Part shown: positions 16,223 to 25,824 of the stretch, one piece after another
Layout: every line of letters starts with the position of its first letter
Position numbering within the stretch: position 1 is the stretch's first letter
Assembly: GCA_000333855.2 (NCBI GenBank)
Contig: CM007340.1
Span: 87,147 to 151,146, forward strand
DNA: 64,000 nt
Direction of reading: 5' to 3'
Origin: Endotrypanum monterogeii
Taxonomy: Eukaryota; Euglenozoa; Kinetoplastea; Trypanosomatida; Trypanosomatidae
The notes under the pieces: model-generated
The model's database searches: none
Told to the model about the DNA's origin: nothing
The model's input: the letters and a program-made list of their open reading frames with translations, nothing else
Made by a program: the position numbers and the translations under genes

Positions 16223-17557
16223 ATGCGTCGGCTATTGTCGACGAGAATCGTGGGCCTTGTGCCCAGTATCCGACTGACATCGACAAAAATGTCGGACAAA
16301 GAGCAGCTGGATCGACTTATGGAGGAGGTGAATGACATTAAATTGAAGCTCAAAGTTCTCGAAGAGAGTAACGCTGCGAACAGGTTGGTGGGTCTTTACG
16401 CCTCTCGTAAAATGAAAAAGCTTGACATTAAGCGTATCCTCGGTATATTCAACGAGAAGGCATATCACGCACCCATATTTTGCCACAAAACTCTTCCAAT
16501 TGTTTTGGCACACTTTATCACAGGGCTCGACACGCTTCCATCTGGCCTCAACGCGATGCAGTCGATTTCTCGTGTTCGTGAAACACTTCTCTGTTCATTT
16601 CAGAAGCTCATCAACTGCCAAATCCCTATCACCGACGATGAGGTGCAGCACTTTCGGAGAGTCCTGGAGGAGATCGAAGAGGAACACAGGGAGTGTAAGC
16701 TCCTGGAGACAATGGCATTTGGCATACTGGAGCTGAGAGAGCACGTTTCACGTCATCGAGAAGCTCTGCTGGATCTGAAGAACACGTCTGAGCAGTGGTC
16801 CTGTCTTCCCATAACAGAGGATCAGATTCTCTCCTACTCAGAGATTCAAGACATCCAGGCTCCACTGGACTCTGTGAACCGTTGCATGATCACCTACAAT
16901 TTTATATCGCGCATGTTCCTCAATCACGACCCAGGGTCTTTGATGGGTAGCAAGCCCAGCCGAGTTGGCATGGTTGATCTTGAGATCAACCTTGAGCACG
17001 TGGTTCGCAACGCTGTTGACGAGGCGAAGGAAATTTGCACCGACCACTACGGTGACTGCCCAGACACCGAGTTTGAGCTCACCTCTGACTCCAAGGTTTT
17101 CCGATTTCCATATATGAGCACAACTATCCGGTACATCATACTCGAGCTGATGAAAAACGCTTTCCGTGCGACAGTAGAGTCACACATGAAACGCAACTCT
17201 CTTGGTATTGTGACTTGTGCTGATATGCCACCTGTCCGTGTGTTGATCAATCTGCATGAAGAGACCGAGCATGCATGTATCTGCATCTCAGATGAAGGCA
17301 TGGGCATGACGGACGAGGCACTTGCCATGGCAATGGCGTACTCGTACACTTCAGTCAGCAAACCAGCGTTAGAACTGAGCAGATCGGGCGAGAGGTCTGT
17401 ATCCACAGCAACATCGCCGTTGGCTGGTTACGGGTATGGACTTCCGATGTCCCGCGTGTACGCACAGTCGCTGGGCGGCGACCTCTTTTTACAGACTATG
17501 GAGGGCTACGGGACGCGTGCCTATTACTATATCAAAATAGCGGATGCGGAGCACTAG
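16223..17557 (+). CDS. Mitochondrial PDK/BCKDK-family protein kinase
   Basis: This family phosphorylates and switches off pyruvate or branched-chain keto-acid dehydrogenase in the mitochondrial matrix, using a GHKL-type ATP site rather than a Ser/Thr kinase fold. The 444-residue length is typical. Residues 1-~23 are basic and Ser/Thr-rich without acids, fitting a mitochondrial presequence; MSDKEQ follows. The N-terminal helical domain contains a stretch of the form ITGLDTLPSGLNAMQSISRV. The ATP site shows the N-box ELMKNAFRATVE (~residue 307), the G1 box DEGMGM (~357) and the G2 box GYGYGLP (~401), then a Gly-rich C-terminal strand. All ATP-binding boxes look intact, so it is probably active. 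Which dehydrogenase it acts on cannot be told from sequence. Confidence 0.9.
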   Translation: MRRLLSTRIVGLVPSIRLTSTKMSDKEQLDRLMEEVNDIKLKLKVLEESNAANRLVGLYASRKMKKLDIKRILGIFNEKAYHAPIFCHKTLPIVLAHFITGLDTLPSGLNAMQSISRVRETLLCSFQKLINCQIPITDDEVQHFRRVLEEIEEEHRECKLLETMAFGILELREHVSRHREALLDLKNTSEQWSCLPITEDQILSYSEIQDIQAPLDSVNRCMITYNFISRMFLNHDPGSLMGSKPSRVGMVDLEINLEHVVRNAVDEAKEICTDHYGDCPDTEFELTSDSKVFRFPYMSTTIRYIILELMKNAFRATVESHMKRNSLGIVTCADMPPVRVLINLHEETEHACICISDEGMGMTDEALAMAMAYSYTSVSKPALELSRSGERSVSTATSPLAGYGYGLPMSRVYAQSLGGDLFLQTMEGYGTRAYYYIKIADAEH

Positions 17558-17675
17558 CGCGGGAAGCGAATTAATTAGTTGCATGGGGGAGTGCAGCAAC
17601 TCAGCCTCGACGAAATTGCTTCCCATCCTTTATCTATTCTGCGATCCTACACCATTTGGAGCTATGAAGAGCATT

Positions 17676-17684
<9 letters not shown>

Positions 17685-17717
<33 letters not shown>

Positions 17718-17765
17718 ATACATACAAAGATAACTCCTCCCCTCCCCTCCCCTCCCCTCCCCTCT
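17685..17765 (+). repeat. (CA)n followed by CTCCC pentamer array
   Basis: A (CA)n run covers about 17685-17712. It is followed by about six tandem copies of CTCCC at ~17734-17765. This is simple-sequence DNA in the 3' flank of the kinase gene. Confidence 0.85.
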
Positions 17766-18072
17766 ACAATATATACTTTTTCTTCCATTTGGGCTACTGA
17801 TTTCGCTTCCTTTTCGTTCACTCACTCTCTCACCCGGGTAAACTCCTTGTACGAGTGTATCTGAAGAAATACTTAACTTGCCTCTTTTTGTGCACCTTCG
17901 CGTTCCCCACCAATGAGGTGACGCCACGCCTCAACCTTGGACTATTTGGTTGGGAGAGGGAGGTCTAGCACACACATTCTCTGAGGGGCAAGGTGTGCAG
18001 CGCTTCACCACGACGCCGATGGCGAGCCCCCTTGGATTCCCTCGAAGCCAAGTGACTGCGACGTGGTGTGCA

Positions 18073-18389
18073 TGTGTGTGTGTGTGTGTCTGTCGTATTG
18101 GGGTACCTGTGGCACCGCGTCGGGGCGACCTGCGGCCGTGAGCGCGCTTGCACCAGTTGTAAGGTGACGTGCCGGTGTAGCCAAATCGTATATACACCCA
18201 GCTCCCATGAACTACTGTTAGGGGTGTGTGGGTTATCCCCGGGGATGCATTGCATAGCTACCGGCGTTTGTGGGTGTTGCTGTGAGATGCGTGGGGCGGC
18301 GTTGCTGTGACGTGTGTCCACCGCAGCTTTGCGGTGTGTGACGCCTTTTGTGAAAGGGGCTGCGGATGATCAGGTGGGTGGTGGTGGTG
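18073..18389 (+). repeat. Repeat A, copy 1 (~300-base dispersed element)
   Basis: After a short (GT)n, the sequence from CGTATTGGGGTACCTGTGGC to about 18389 matches 33641-33936 almost base for base; I see one difference near the left end. It is GC-rich, unlike its surroundings, and ends GATGATCAGGT plus a TGG-rich stretch. It carries no convincing open frame. Its location, a few hundred bases downstream of a stop codon, resembles that of Leishmania SIDER retroposons, but those are usually longer and degenerate. I cannot confirm the family. Confidence 0.85.
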
Positions 18390-18643
18390 ATGATCCTAGG
18401 CGTTCGACGGATATCCGATATAACAGAACGCACACATGTCGAGAACAACATCAAAAAACAAGTTGCAGTTGCGTCTTTTTCACGCATCGAAAAAAGAAAA
18501 AAAGTTTGATTTTTTTTGTCAGCTTGTTTTTTTTTAAGTTTTGATATGGTTTTCTTTCAGCGCTTAGGGTTTATTGGACCCGCCTCTGCGGGATCTGAAA
18601 ACTCCATATATATATGTATATTTATGTATATACATATTGCACT

Positions 18644-18932
18644 GTGACCAACTCCTGCACCTCTGCCCGTTCAGCTTCTCTCACACTTCAAGTGCTGCTT
18701 TTGCGTGATTTTTTTCGCATTTTTTCTCTTTCCTCTTTTCATTATTTTTATTTTTGTTGTTTTTATTCCACAATTATTTTTTTCCGCTTCCTTTTCTCCA
18801 CCTCTCCTCCCCCCAGTTTATGTCGGTGTCGATGATCAGGTCGGAGGGTGCTGTCACAGGATGGTGCAAAACGAAGGTTATGCCACAAAGCACTGATCTG
18901 TGTCTTCATTACTAGAGGGGGGGGGAAGGTGG
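18644..18932 (+). repeat. Repeat B, copy 1 (~290-base dispersed element)
   Basis: This block starts GTGACC and ACTCCTGCACCTCTGCCCG and matches 41064-41352 with only a few substitutions. The left half is a long T/C-rich tract ending CCCCCCAG at ~18815, which looks like a splice acceptor. The right half contains GATGATCAGGT (18831-18841), shared with repeat A, and ends in a G run. No coding capacity is seen. Confidence 0.85.
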
Positions 18933-19170
18933 AAAAGAGACAGGAGGAGAAGGGGAGGGGAGAAGAAACAAATATGAAACGGCTATTCAACAGTTCACAG
19001 AGAACTGGCGCGCTGCTTGATCTCTCAAAGCAATGTACACGCGGAGCGCTGCAAACCATTCGCTGTACGACACCCGATGGTCGTGCTGTAGCGGCCCGCA
19101 CCTTTCCGCATCCATGAAAGAATGGTGCTTTCCAACATTTTCTCAAATAAAAAATAATGGTGCGAGCAGG

Positions 19171-19194
19171 TATATATATATATATATATATATA
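19171..19194 (+). repeat. (TA)n microsatellite
   Basis: A perfect (TA) run of about 12 units lies in the flank upstream of the ZZ-domain gene. Confidence 0.95.
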
Positions 19195-19606
19195 TGTGGA
19201 TATACATTTTTTTTTCCGGTAGGCATTGAATGCCACTGATCGCAGTGGGTCCCACCATGGTTCTGAGCGCCTTCAGAATGTTTTATGTTCTTAATGCCTG
19301 GCTCATATGTTAAGCATTCGGCGTATGTCATCGTTCTTGTCCAATGCTACACGTGAAAACACTGTCTTTTCGTTTTTTCATTTATTCTTTTTTTGCCGGA
19401 GTGGGATGGGATGGGGGGGGGCAGTTATGACACACACATACCCGGCTAGACAACCAAGATAATCTCCGACACCATTGTGCACATTGCTTCTAGACTACCC
19501 TTTCCACCGTTGCTTTGATAAACTGCTTGCCAGTGTTATCACGTCCTCTTCTTCTTTGAGCACTCCACTCCTATGGCTCACTTAATTCATAACTACAGTC
19601 TTCGCC

Positions 19607-22000
19607 ATGATGTCACACGCGAAGAATGAGTCTCGGGAGGTAGGGCTGTCAACGAGTGCCCAGGAGTGGGGTGTGCTCGCAGAGTACGAGCAGAGTGAGG
19701 TCGTGTACAAGCTGCTCAAGTGCATCTCAGACACCTGCTTGCGCCACGGACACCTTCGTGTCATGGAAAGGGAGGATTTCATGTGCTACGGTGTTCATTC
19801 GCACGGGTGCACCAGCGCTCGCCGGCTGTTGCTTTACGGACGTGTGCGCTACAGCCACAGAGAAGCTCTGCTGTCACTCGTGAGGCGGTTACGTTTGTAC
19901 TCGGTGAGTGACCTTGAGACTCTCGTTACTCCAGCGTTGCAGGCAGGAGAGCTGGTGCCGCACCTGTTGCTGGATCCTCTTGCACCGTCCCTCCACGTCA
20001 CCGCATACGTTCTTTGGCACCGCGTCTATTGCGCAATGAAATGCGGAATCTTTCATGTTCTCATTCTGCAGCAGCAAAAAATGAAGGGTCGTCTGCACGC
20101 GCTGGTGGGCGAGACGTCGGATACATTTTTCACAAACAAAAAAATCCAACACAAGGGATCGGGTGCCTTGGGTAACTCTGCCGCATCGTTTGTCAAGTCC
20201 AACACTTCCGGGAAAACAGACACGCTGCGCTTCTACACACAAGAGTTCAGCCACCTCTTCAGTGATGACACCCATGAGGCGTCAGAGGGAGGCGATACGA
20301 ACAGTTTTCATGGGTCGTCGGCGTTGAGCGATTTTATGACGGCCATAAAAGAGTCACGGGTTTCGCTGGCTTCCATTGCTGCCACTGTCCCGTCTGTTTT
20401 TGTGGTGTGGTCGTACAGATACCCCCGTTGCCTGGAGTGGTTGGAGGAGCATTTATTCAACGACAAACACCTTCAGGAAATGCTCGGCAATACTGGACTT
20501 ACAGCGCGGTTTGCGGTCTTAATGGACAAGGATCCGTGGCTGTCGTTTGTGTCTGAGCACAGCGAGGTCTTACCGCGTCCTTTGAAAAAAGAAGCCTTTC
20601 GCATTAATCTGCTCAAATCCCTTTCAAAGCGCGCGCAGATTGTTCTGCTGAACGTGGACGAGGAGGCCGCCGAGGCTCGCGCAACGTTCGAGCGCCTGGA
20701 AAAAAAGCTCGGCGGCTGGAAAAGCCCAGAAATCGACATGCTTTCCCTGTGGTGCGGCTCTGAGGGCCTTCAGTCAGAGTTTGCCACTCTCTTTCACGTT
20801 GAGTCACTCCCCTTCATCGTCGACACTCGCCCAGGGGGGTGCGATAGATCAGTGAAGGGTGTGGGTCAACGGAAGAGGCGCACCCTGAGTGACCTGCGGC
20901 CGGTGATAGTGCGCTCCACCCGTGAAACCATAGCACTGGGCAAGGACATATACGGGATCGCCAACACACCCAAGTCGCATCGCATGGTAGGCCGGGTTAC
21001 TGTACCAGCGGGAATATTCTCTAGAGGTGAATGGTGGCACAACATCGCTGCCCCGGAACGCGCCCAAATCGTCGACCGACTCAGCAAATATTTTATGCAG
21101 CACCGCCTTCCGTTGTGCTTTACGGCTACTGTCGAACGAGAGTTCGTGATAAGGAACCCCTACACCAATGAGCCATGGAGGGCACTGGATTGCGTCACGA
21201 GCTCGAGTCTCAAGGTTGAGGGCGAGTGCGTAAGCGCACAGGACCTGATACCGGTTGCTACGGAGCTCCGTCGCATCCACCGGCTCGAGGGCTTTGAGTT
21301 CAACGTCAAAATAATAGAGCCCTCGGCCCCACTGGTATTGTCTTTGGAGAAGACTACTGTGCTGTCTCGACTTCAAGCAATGACGCATATGGTTACGTGT
21401 GCAAACTGCCAGGTGAGTGTGAACGTCGATAGAAAGGCACATGTAAGGTGCTTACATTGCTCCCCGAAGGATAGGAGTAGCATTTTGTGTGAGACTTGTG
21501 CCTTCACAGCTCTGTGCCACGCGTCTCATCACATTCTTCTTCGGATACCCGCCGGCACCTGGGCTCCGTCGCTGCAGTTGATGTGGGGTCCCTCCAACGT
21601 CGTTCCATTTTCCTTGTTTCTGGGAAAGCTTGTATCCAACCGCACGGGAGTTCACTGCGGTGTGTACTGCGATAATTGCACCACCATGATCACTGGCACC
21701 AGGTGGAAGTGTGCGCAGTGTTATCAATATGATCTGTGTGACTCATGCGCCAGTGCCTCCGGCAAGTTGTCTTCATCGACAAATACCCGATCAAATACAT
21801 CGACTAACGCAGACACATTTCCGACAACGATATCCTCATCGGCGTCAAAGTCGCAGCGCGCGGTGGAGATTACATCCCTTGGCTACCACGATCCCACCCA
21901 TCCGATGCTGTTCATCCCCTACACACAGGGGGCTGACCCGAACGGGATTTTGAGGCCAACATGTAGTGGAGACTTGGCTGAGTGGTTGAGTACCCTCTGA
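19607..22000 (+). CDS. ZZ-type zinc-finger protein of unknown function
   Basis: The 797-residue protein has no recognised enzyme domain. Near the C-terminus (~residues 685-717) is a clear ZZ zinc finger: CDNC, then a spacer with RWKCAQC, then YDLCDSC, the usual order of zinc ligands. ZZ fingers bind protein N-termini, histone tails or SUMO. A second Cys/His cluster (~597-645: CANC, CLHC, CETC, CHASHH) looks like a divergent ZZ- or B-box-type finger, giving a tandem arrangement. The first ~590 residues are mixed alpha/beta in appearance and unrecognised. After the ZZ is a Ser/Thr-rich linker and a short conserved-looking tail. The start is the first ATG (MM). A scaffold or ubiquitin-related adaptor is possible, but not shown. 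Confidence 0.85.
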   Translation: MMSHAKNESREVGLSTSAQEWGVLAEYEQSEVVYKLLKCISDTCLRHGHLRVMEREDFMCYGVHSHGCTSARRLLLYGRVRYSHREALLSLVRRLRLYSVSDLETLVTPALQAGELVPHLLLDPLAPSLHVTAYVLWHRVYCAMKCGIFHVLILQQQKMKGRLHALVGETSDTFFTNKKIQHKGSGALGNSAASFVKSNTSGKTDTLRFYTQEFSHLFSDDTHEASEGGDTNSFHGSSALSDFMTAIKESRVSLASIAATVPSVFVVWSYRYPRCLEWLEEHLFNDKHLQEMLGNTGLTARFAVLMDKDPWLSFVSEHSEVLPRPLKKEAFRINLLKSLSKRAQIVLLNVDEEAAEARATFERLEKKLGGWKSPEIDMLSLWCGSEGLQSEFATLFHVESLPFIVDTRPGGCDRSVKGVGQRKRRTLSDLRPVIVRSTRETIALGKDIYGIANTPKSHRMVGRVTVPAGIFSRGEWWHNIAAPERAQIVDRLSKYFMQHRLPLCFTATVEREFVIRNPYTNEPWRALDCVTSSSLKVEGECVSAQDLIPVATELRRIHRLEGFEFNVKIIEPSAPLVLSLEKTTVLSRLQAMTHMVTCANCQVSVNVDRKAHVRCLHCSPKDRSSILCETCAFTALCHASHHILLRIPAGTWAPSLQLMWGPSNVVPFSLFLGKLVSNRTGVHCGVYCDNCTTMITGTRWKCAQCYQYDLCDSCASASGKLSSSTNTRSNTSTNADTFPTTISSSASKSQRAVEITSLGYHDPTHPMLFIPYTQGADPNGILRPTCSGDLAEWLSTL

Positions 22001-22659
22001 TGCAGCTACTTACACCCACCGTAGTACACTTTAACCGCCTTTGTCGTATTCACATCAGGTCCTTGATTTGTATCCTCGAATACTGATTCCATGGAGTATG
22101 TTAGACCTTTTCTTTCGCCTTATTTTTTTAAATATTTGGGCAGATGTTCACCCCCGCGGCAGAATTTATCGAGAATACGTGCCGTGTCGATGTTTACTAT
22201 CTCGGTGTCTTTTTTTTTTTCTTCGCATCATATCAACGGGAAATTCCTAAAGCCCCCCTCCCCTCCCCCTCATGTCCTTTTGCGATATGTGCGTTAAGTC
22301 GGGATATATAACGTCTCCTCGATCGCTTCTCTTCCATCTTCCAGTCCCCCCTCCCCGCCTCTTCTCACCTCGCGGCAGGAGTCATCTAGCACAGCGCGGT
22401 CCACCCCTGTTTTCTTCTTGATCAAATTAAATAGTCCCCTCCCTCTCTCCCTTACCATCTTCATCGTTCTCTCACCATCTCCCCCCCCCTTACACGTAAC
22501 CTCCCGACACTACACTTGGGAAGAGGCAACCTTTGGTGCGAGATCGTCCAGGGTGGATATACGTTGCAGCTATTATCCCTTCCCCACCTCCCCCCATATA
22601 TATTTATATACATACATCAAAGAAAAAAAAATCTTACAGCATCATTTCTGGGTTTAGCC
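22001..22659 (+). other. Intergenic region with splice signal
   Basis: No gene is seen. The stretch is strongly pyrimidine-rich (22240-22600), then has short TA runs. A CAG at 22637-22639 lies about 20 bases before the next ATG and is a plausible splice acceptor. The open frame extends upstream of that ATG but without another ATG in good context. Confidence 0.6.
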
Positions 22660-23844
22660 ATGGGGTGCAAGGCCAGCTTATTGAAGTCCCAGAAGGACCC
22701 TGCGAAGAAGAAGGGCCATGGCTTCGACGTGACTAGCCAACGGTCCCACTCTAGAGGGCGTGCAGGGAATCTATCTCCGGATTTTGATGTCTCCAGATGG
22801 CATAAAGATGATAAGGATAGGTCACCCGGGGCTAGTAAAGGCCACAGTGCCACTGAGGCCGAGGTGGACGCGGGTGCGATGTGCTTGGCAGAGCTGTGCA
22901 TGATACTAGATAATATGACAGATGTGTCCTCTTTGGAGACATCGCTGAGTGCACCGAAGTTGTTTCGCGTGACACCAGCTGAACGCGCTGAGGAGGAGCC
23001 GGGGACAGTGGCGTGGTGGCGGCAGGAGCTGCGACGCGGACGCGTTACGAAGGATGGCTACCGTCGAATACAACTGGAAGACATTCATGCTCGGCTTGCT
23101 ACCCAGCGCGAGGAGGACCCGAGCAGAGTTGAGTTGGATTTAAGCAACAGCTTCATGGAGCGTACGGCGCCGTATGTTCTGGGTCGTTTGTTTGTCTCTC
23201 GCGAGTTCAAAGAATTGCGGTGGATTACCTCGCTTCGATTAGATGGCAATTACTTCACGGACGATGGTTTCGGGACGATGCTTGTCACCATGTCGGCCGC
23301 GAACGAAGAACAGACGATCATGCCATCGCTGCGACAGCTCTACTTCAACAATATGAACCTCGATCGCAACTCCGTCGCGGGACTGTTCGCGTACCTCTTT
23401 CCAGTAGACCGGAAGGCCACGCGCAGTATTCCGATGGAAGATGCGTTCCGCATCGCTGGGAGTCGTTTGGCAAAGCCGTCAGAGGCATACCTTCCAGCCA
23501 AGGAGTCTAGCCCCACAGTTCCCCTATTTCCCTCCTTGACCGTGCTCAGCCTCAGCGATAACCCAGGGGTTGGCACGGCTGGGCTCATACAAATTCTCCG
23601 AAACTTTTTGGCGGTTCACTATGAGCCATGCCCCATCTCCGTAATCGATCTTTCCCGATGTGGCATGGACGCGGCGGCTTCGCGGTACTTGCAGGAATAT
23701 TTGGAGCAGTTTTCCACGGCAATGGAAAGAGGTTTTTACCCAGTGGTGCCGCAGCGCTTTGTGTTGATGGGTAACTCACACGGCATCGAGGGCATCCATC
23801 AGGTCAACACGCGAGGCAACACTTCTGTCGAGATTGTGCTTTGA
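22660..23844 (+). CDS. N-terminally acylated leucine-rich-repeat protein
   Basis: The start is set at the ATG giving MGCKASLLKSQKD. Gly at position 2 with a following Ser and basic residues fits N-myristoylation, and Cys3 fits palmitoylation, the dual-acylation signal that targets trypanosomatid proteins to the plasma or flagellar membrane. The open frame runs 48 codons further up, but that part is translated pyrimidine-rich and TA-repeat DNA. The 394-residue product has a charged, Ser-rich N-terminal ~100 residues, then RNI-like leucine-rich repeats from ~158: LDLSNSF, SLRLDGNYF (~191), LRQLYFNNMNL (~225), LTVLSLSDNPG (~294) and VIDLSRCGM (~328). These usually bind partner proteins. No enzyme domain is seen. 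The role is unknown. Confidence 0.85.
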   Translation: MGCKASLLKSQKDPAKKKGHGFDVTSQRSHSRGRAGNLSPDFDVSRWHKDDKDRSPGASKGHSATEAEVDAGAMCLAELCMILDNMTDVSSLETSLSAPKLFRVTPAERAEEEPGTVAWWRQELRRGRVTKDGYRRIQLEDIHARLATQREEDPSRVELDLSNSFMERTAPYVLGRLFVSREFKELRWITSLRLDGNYFTDDGFGTMLVTMSAANEEQTIMPSLRQLYFNNMNLDRNSVAGLFAYLFPVDRKATRSIPMEDAFRIAGSRLAKPSEAYLPAKESSPTVPLFPSLTVLSLSDNPGVGTAGLIQILRNFLAVHYEPCPISVIDLSRCGMDAAASRYLQEYLEQFSTAMERGFYPVVPQRFVLMGNSHGIEGIHQVNTRGNTSVEIVL

Positions 23845-24872
23845 CCGGCGTAGTCACATCTTTGTGGCTTCTTTGGCGACAGTGAGCGCTTCCACTCTTG
23901 CCATTGGTGCTGATAGGCTGTAACATTTTTTTTGACCGGTGGCTTCATTAAATCGAGAATTCTTGTTTTTTATCCTTCGTGTGTGGGCGCGTGCTCGGGT
24001 GGAGCGTCAACCGGTGTCTTGTTAGGCGACGGCGTATGCTTTGATTTGTATGCCTTTCCCCCTCATTGTTGTCTTGTAGCTGCTAGTGGTTAGAAGAGTA
24101 GTATTCATATTTATATATCTACACCTTGGCATAGTTGTGTATGCGTGTATGTGTGGGTGGGCAGATGAGTGGGTGGGGGATGGGGACAGTAGTCACGGAG
24201 GTGCTGCCGAGGGAGAAGAGGAAGGGGACGCAGTCGGCGGACGGTTATTGTCATGTTTACGCACTGCCCTTTTTTTCCCGCCCTAGGCATCATTTTTCTT
24301 ATCGGTTACGAGTCGTGTGAGAGGCCTACTGCCCCTCTGATATACAATAATTATGCCCGTATATACCACGTATCATACGCCTTCAGCGCCTGTCTTCTCT
24401 CCATCGTTTTATCTGTTTTGTTTTTATATTACGATAAAAGGGAGATGTGGCGCTCCCACTCTCCCACTCTCCCCCTCAACGTACACACACACACACACAC
24501 ACACATATATGTCCCTCTCTTTCTTTATCGATATATATTATTATTCTCCCTCTCTGCTGAAGAAGGTGGTCTCATGGAGAGAATAAAAAAGGGAAACTAA
24601 CGAATCCCTTTAATTTCTCACCTCCTCTTTCTCAAGTTGTGTTTTTTTTTTCTGTGGTTTTTGTGACTCGCGCTTTTGACCGCCTCACTCCTCGCGCAAC
24701 AGCCTTTTTTTTTGTTCCATCTACCTCCCCCCCTTTTTTTTTATGTATCGCACATTAAAAAGAAAAATGTGCGCATTAGCTGATTCCCTCTCTCTACAGT
24801 AAATTCCTTTTCTTTTTTGGTAACTATTTTTCTCTCCGCGCCATTCAGCTCATCTCCTTTTTTTTTTTTGCT

Positions 24873-24876
<4 letters not shown>

Positions 24877-24909
<33 letters not shown>
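24877..24909 (+). repeat. (GT)n microsatellite
   Basis: An almost perfect GT run of about 16 units lies between T-rich tracts. Confidence 0.95.
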
Positions 24910-24911
<2 letters not shown>

Positions 24912-25725
24912 ATGCTGTTTTGACTTGTGTGACTGTGCGTATTCATGTGTGGGGTTTAGTGGGACGGGACCACCTCTTCCTAGTGACCGGTTTCTTTTCT
25001 CCCCTCTCTTCCCTTCCCTTTCCTTCTCCTCTTTTTTTTTTTGCCACACTTGAGTAGTAGCTGCGCGGGGTGGTTGGGATAGGTGTCATGTAGTGTGACG
25101 TGTGTCTGAAATAGGGGGGTGGGGGTGGCATCCAATGAAATTATTATTATTATTTTTTGTTTAAATTCATCTTCGGTTTCTTTCGCCCAATGTTTTTTTT
25201 TTTTCTTCTTTGCACCCTTTGGTCTCCTCCCCCCAGCTATTGGCGTGTCTTTTTTCCTTCTTTCGGGTTGAATGTGAGCAGGGGGAGGGGTGGTAGTGGG
25301 CGGTAGACTCCACGGCGAATCTCCTAGTTCTCACGCGTCCGTGTGACCCGTTATGAAGTACATGGTATGTTAGGTCTATCTTGTTTTCTTTTCTGCGCCC
25401 AATTTCTCCTGCGCACTTCATCTTTTCCGTCTATGATGCTTCGAGCCACTTGTCCCCTGCTATTCCACATGTCTGACAATTTTGTCTCTCTTTTCTTTTA
25501 TACTCGCCCATTTTGTTGTCACTAGTCTAGCTTTCTTCCGAATTGAGTGTTTGCTCATGTCTTTTTTCTCTCTCTCCTTCCCCTCCTCCCCTCGCCCTTT
25601 CCCTTCTCTCTCACCACACACGCTTGTAGTGGAGTGGCATCCGCGTCTATACATTTAGAACCCTGAGAAGTGATATATATTGCTATTTTGTGTACATGTA
25701 CTTATTTCCCACAATTTGCTTACTC

Positions 25726-25763
25726 TCATATATATACATACATACATATACATATATATATAC

Positions 25764-25798
<35 letters not shown>

Positions 25799-25824
25799 GA
25801 TATACATATATATACATATATATG
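25726..25824 (+). repeat. TA/CATA-rich low-complexity block
   Basis: About 100 bases are made of TA runs interrupted by ACATAC units. It can fold on itself and is likely unstable in length. Confidence 0.9.

Larger units (their letters stand above)
17558..19606 (+). other. 2-kb intergenic region carrying repeat A and repeat B
   Basis: No gene is supported. In order it holds a (CA)n run (17685-17712), a CTCCC pentamer array (~17734-17765), a (GT)n run that leads into repeat A (to ~18389), a T-rich stretch, repeat B (18644-18932), a (TA)n run (19171-19194) and a pyrimidine-rich approach to the next ATG. Both repeats recur elsewhere in the window. Confidence 0.7.

Noticed and set aside
18073..18389. 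Possible protein-coding or structured RNA gene in repeat A
   Set aside because: Short open frames exist on both strands, but none has a start in good context or protein-like composition; no tRNA-like fold was seen. It is recorded as a repeat only.
17558..19606. Full retrotransposon such as a SLACS- or ingi-type element
   Set aside because: No reverse transcriptase or endonuclease motif was seen in any frame; only short non-coding elements are present.
22516..22659. 48-codon upstream extension of the myristoylated leucine-rich-repeat protein
   Set aside because: It is pyrimidine- and TA-rich DNA and would bury the clear MGC acylation signal.
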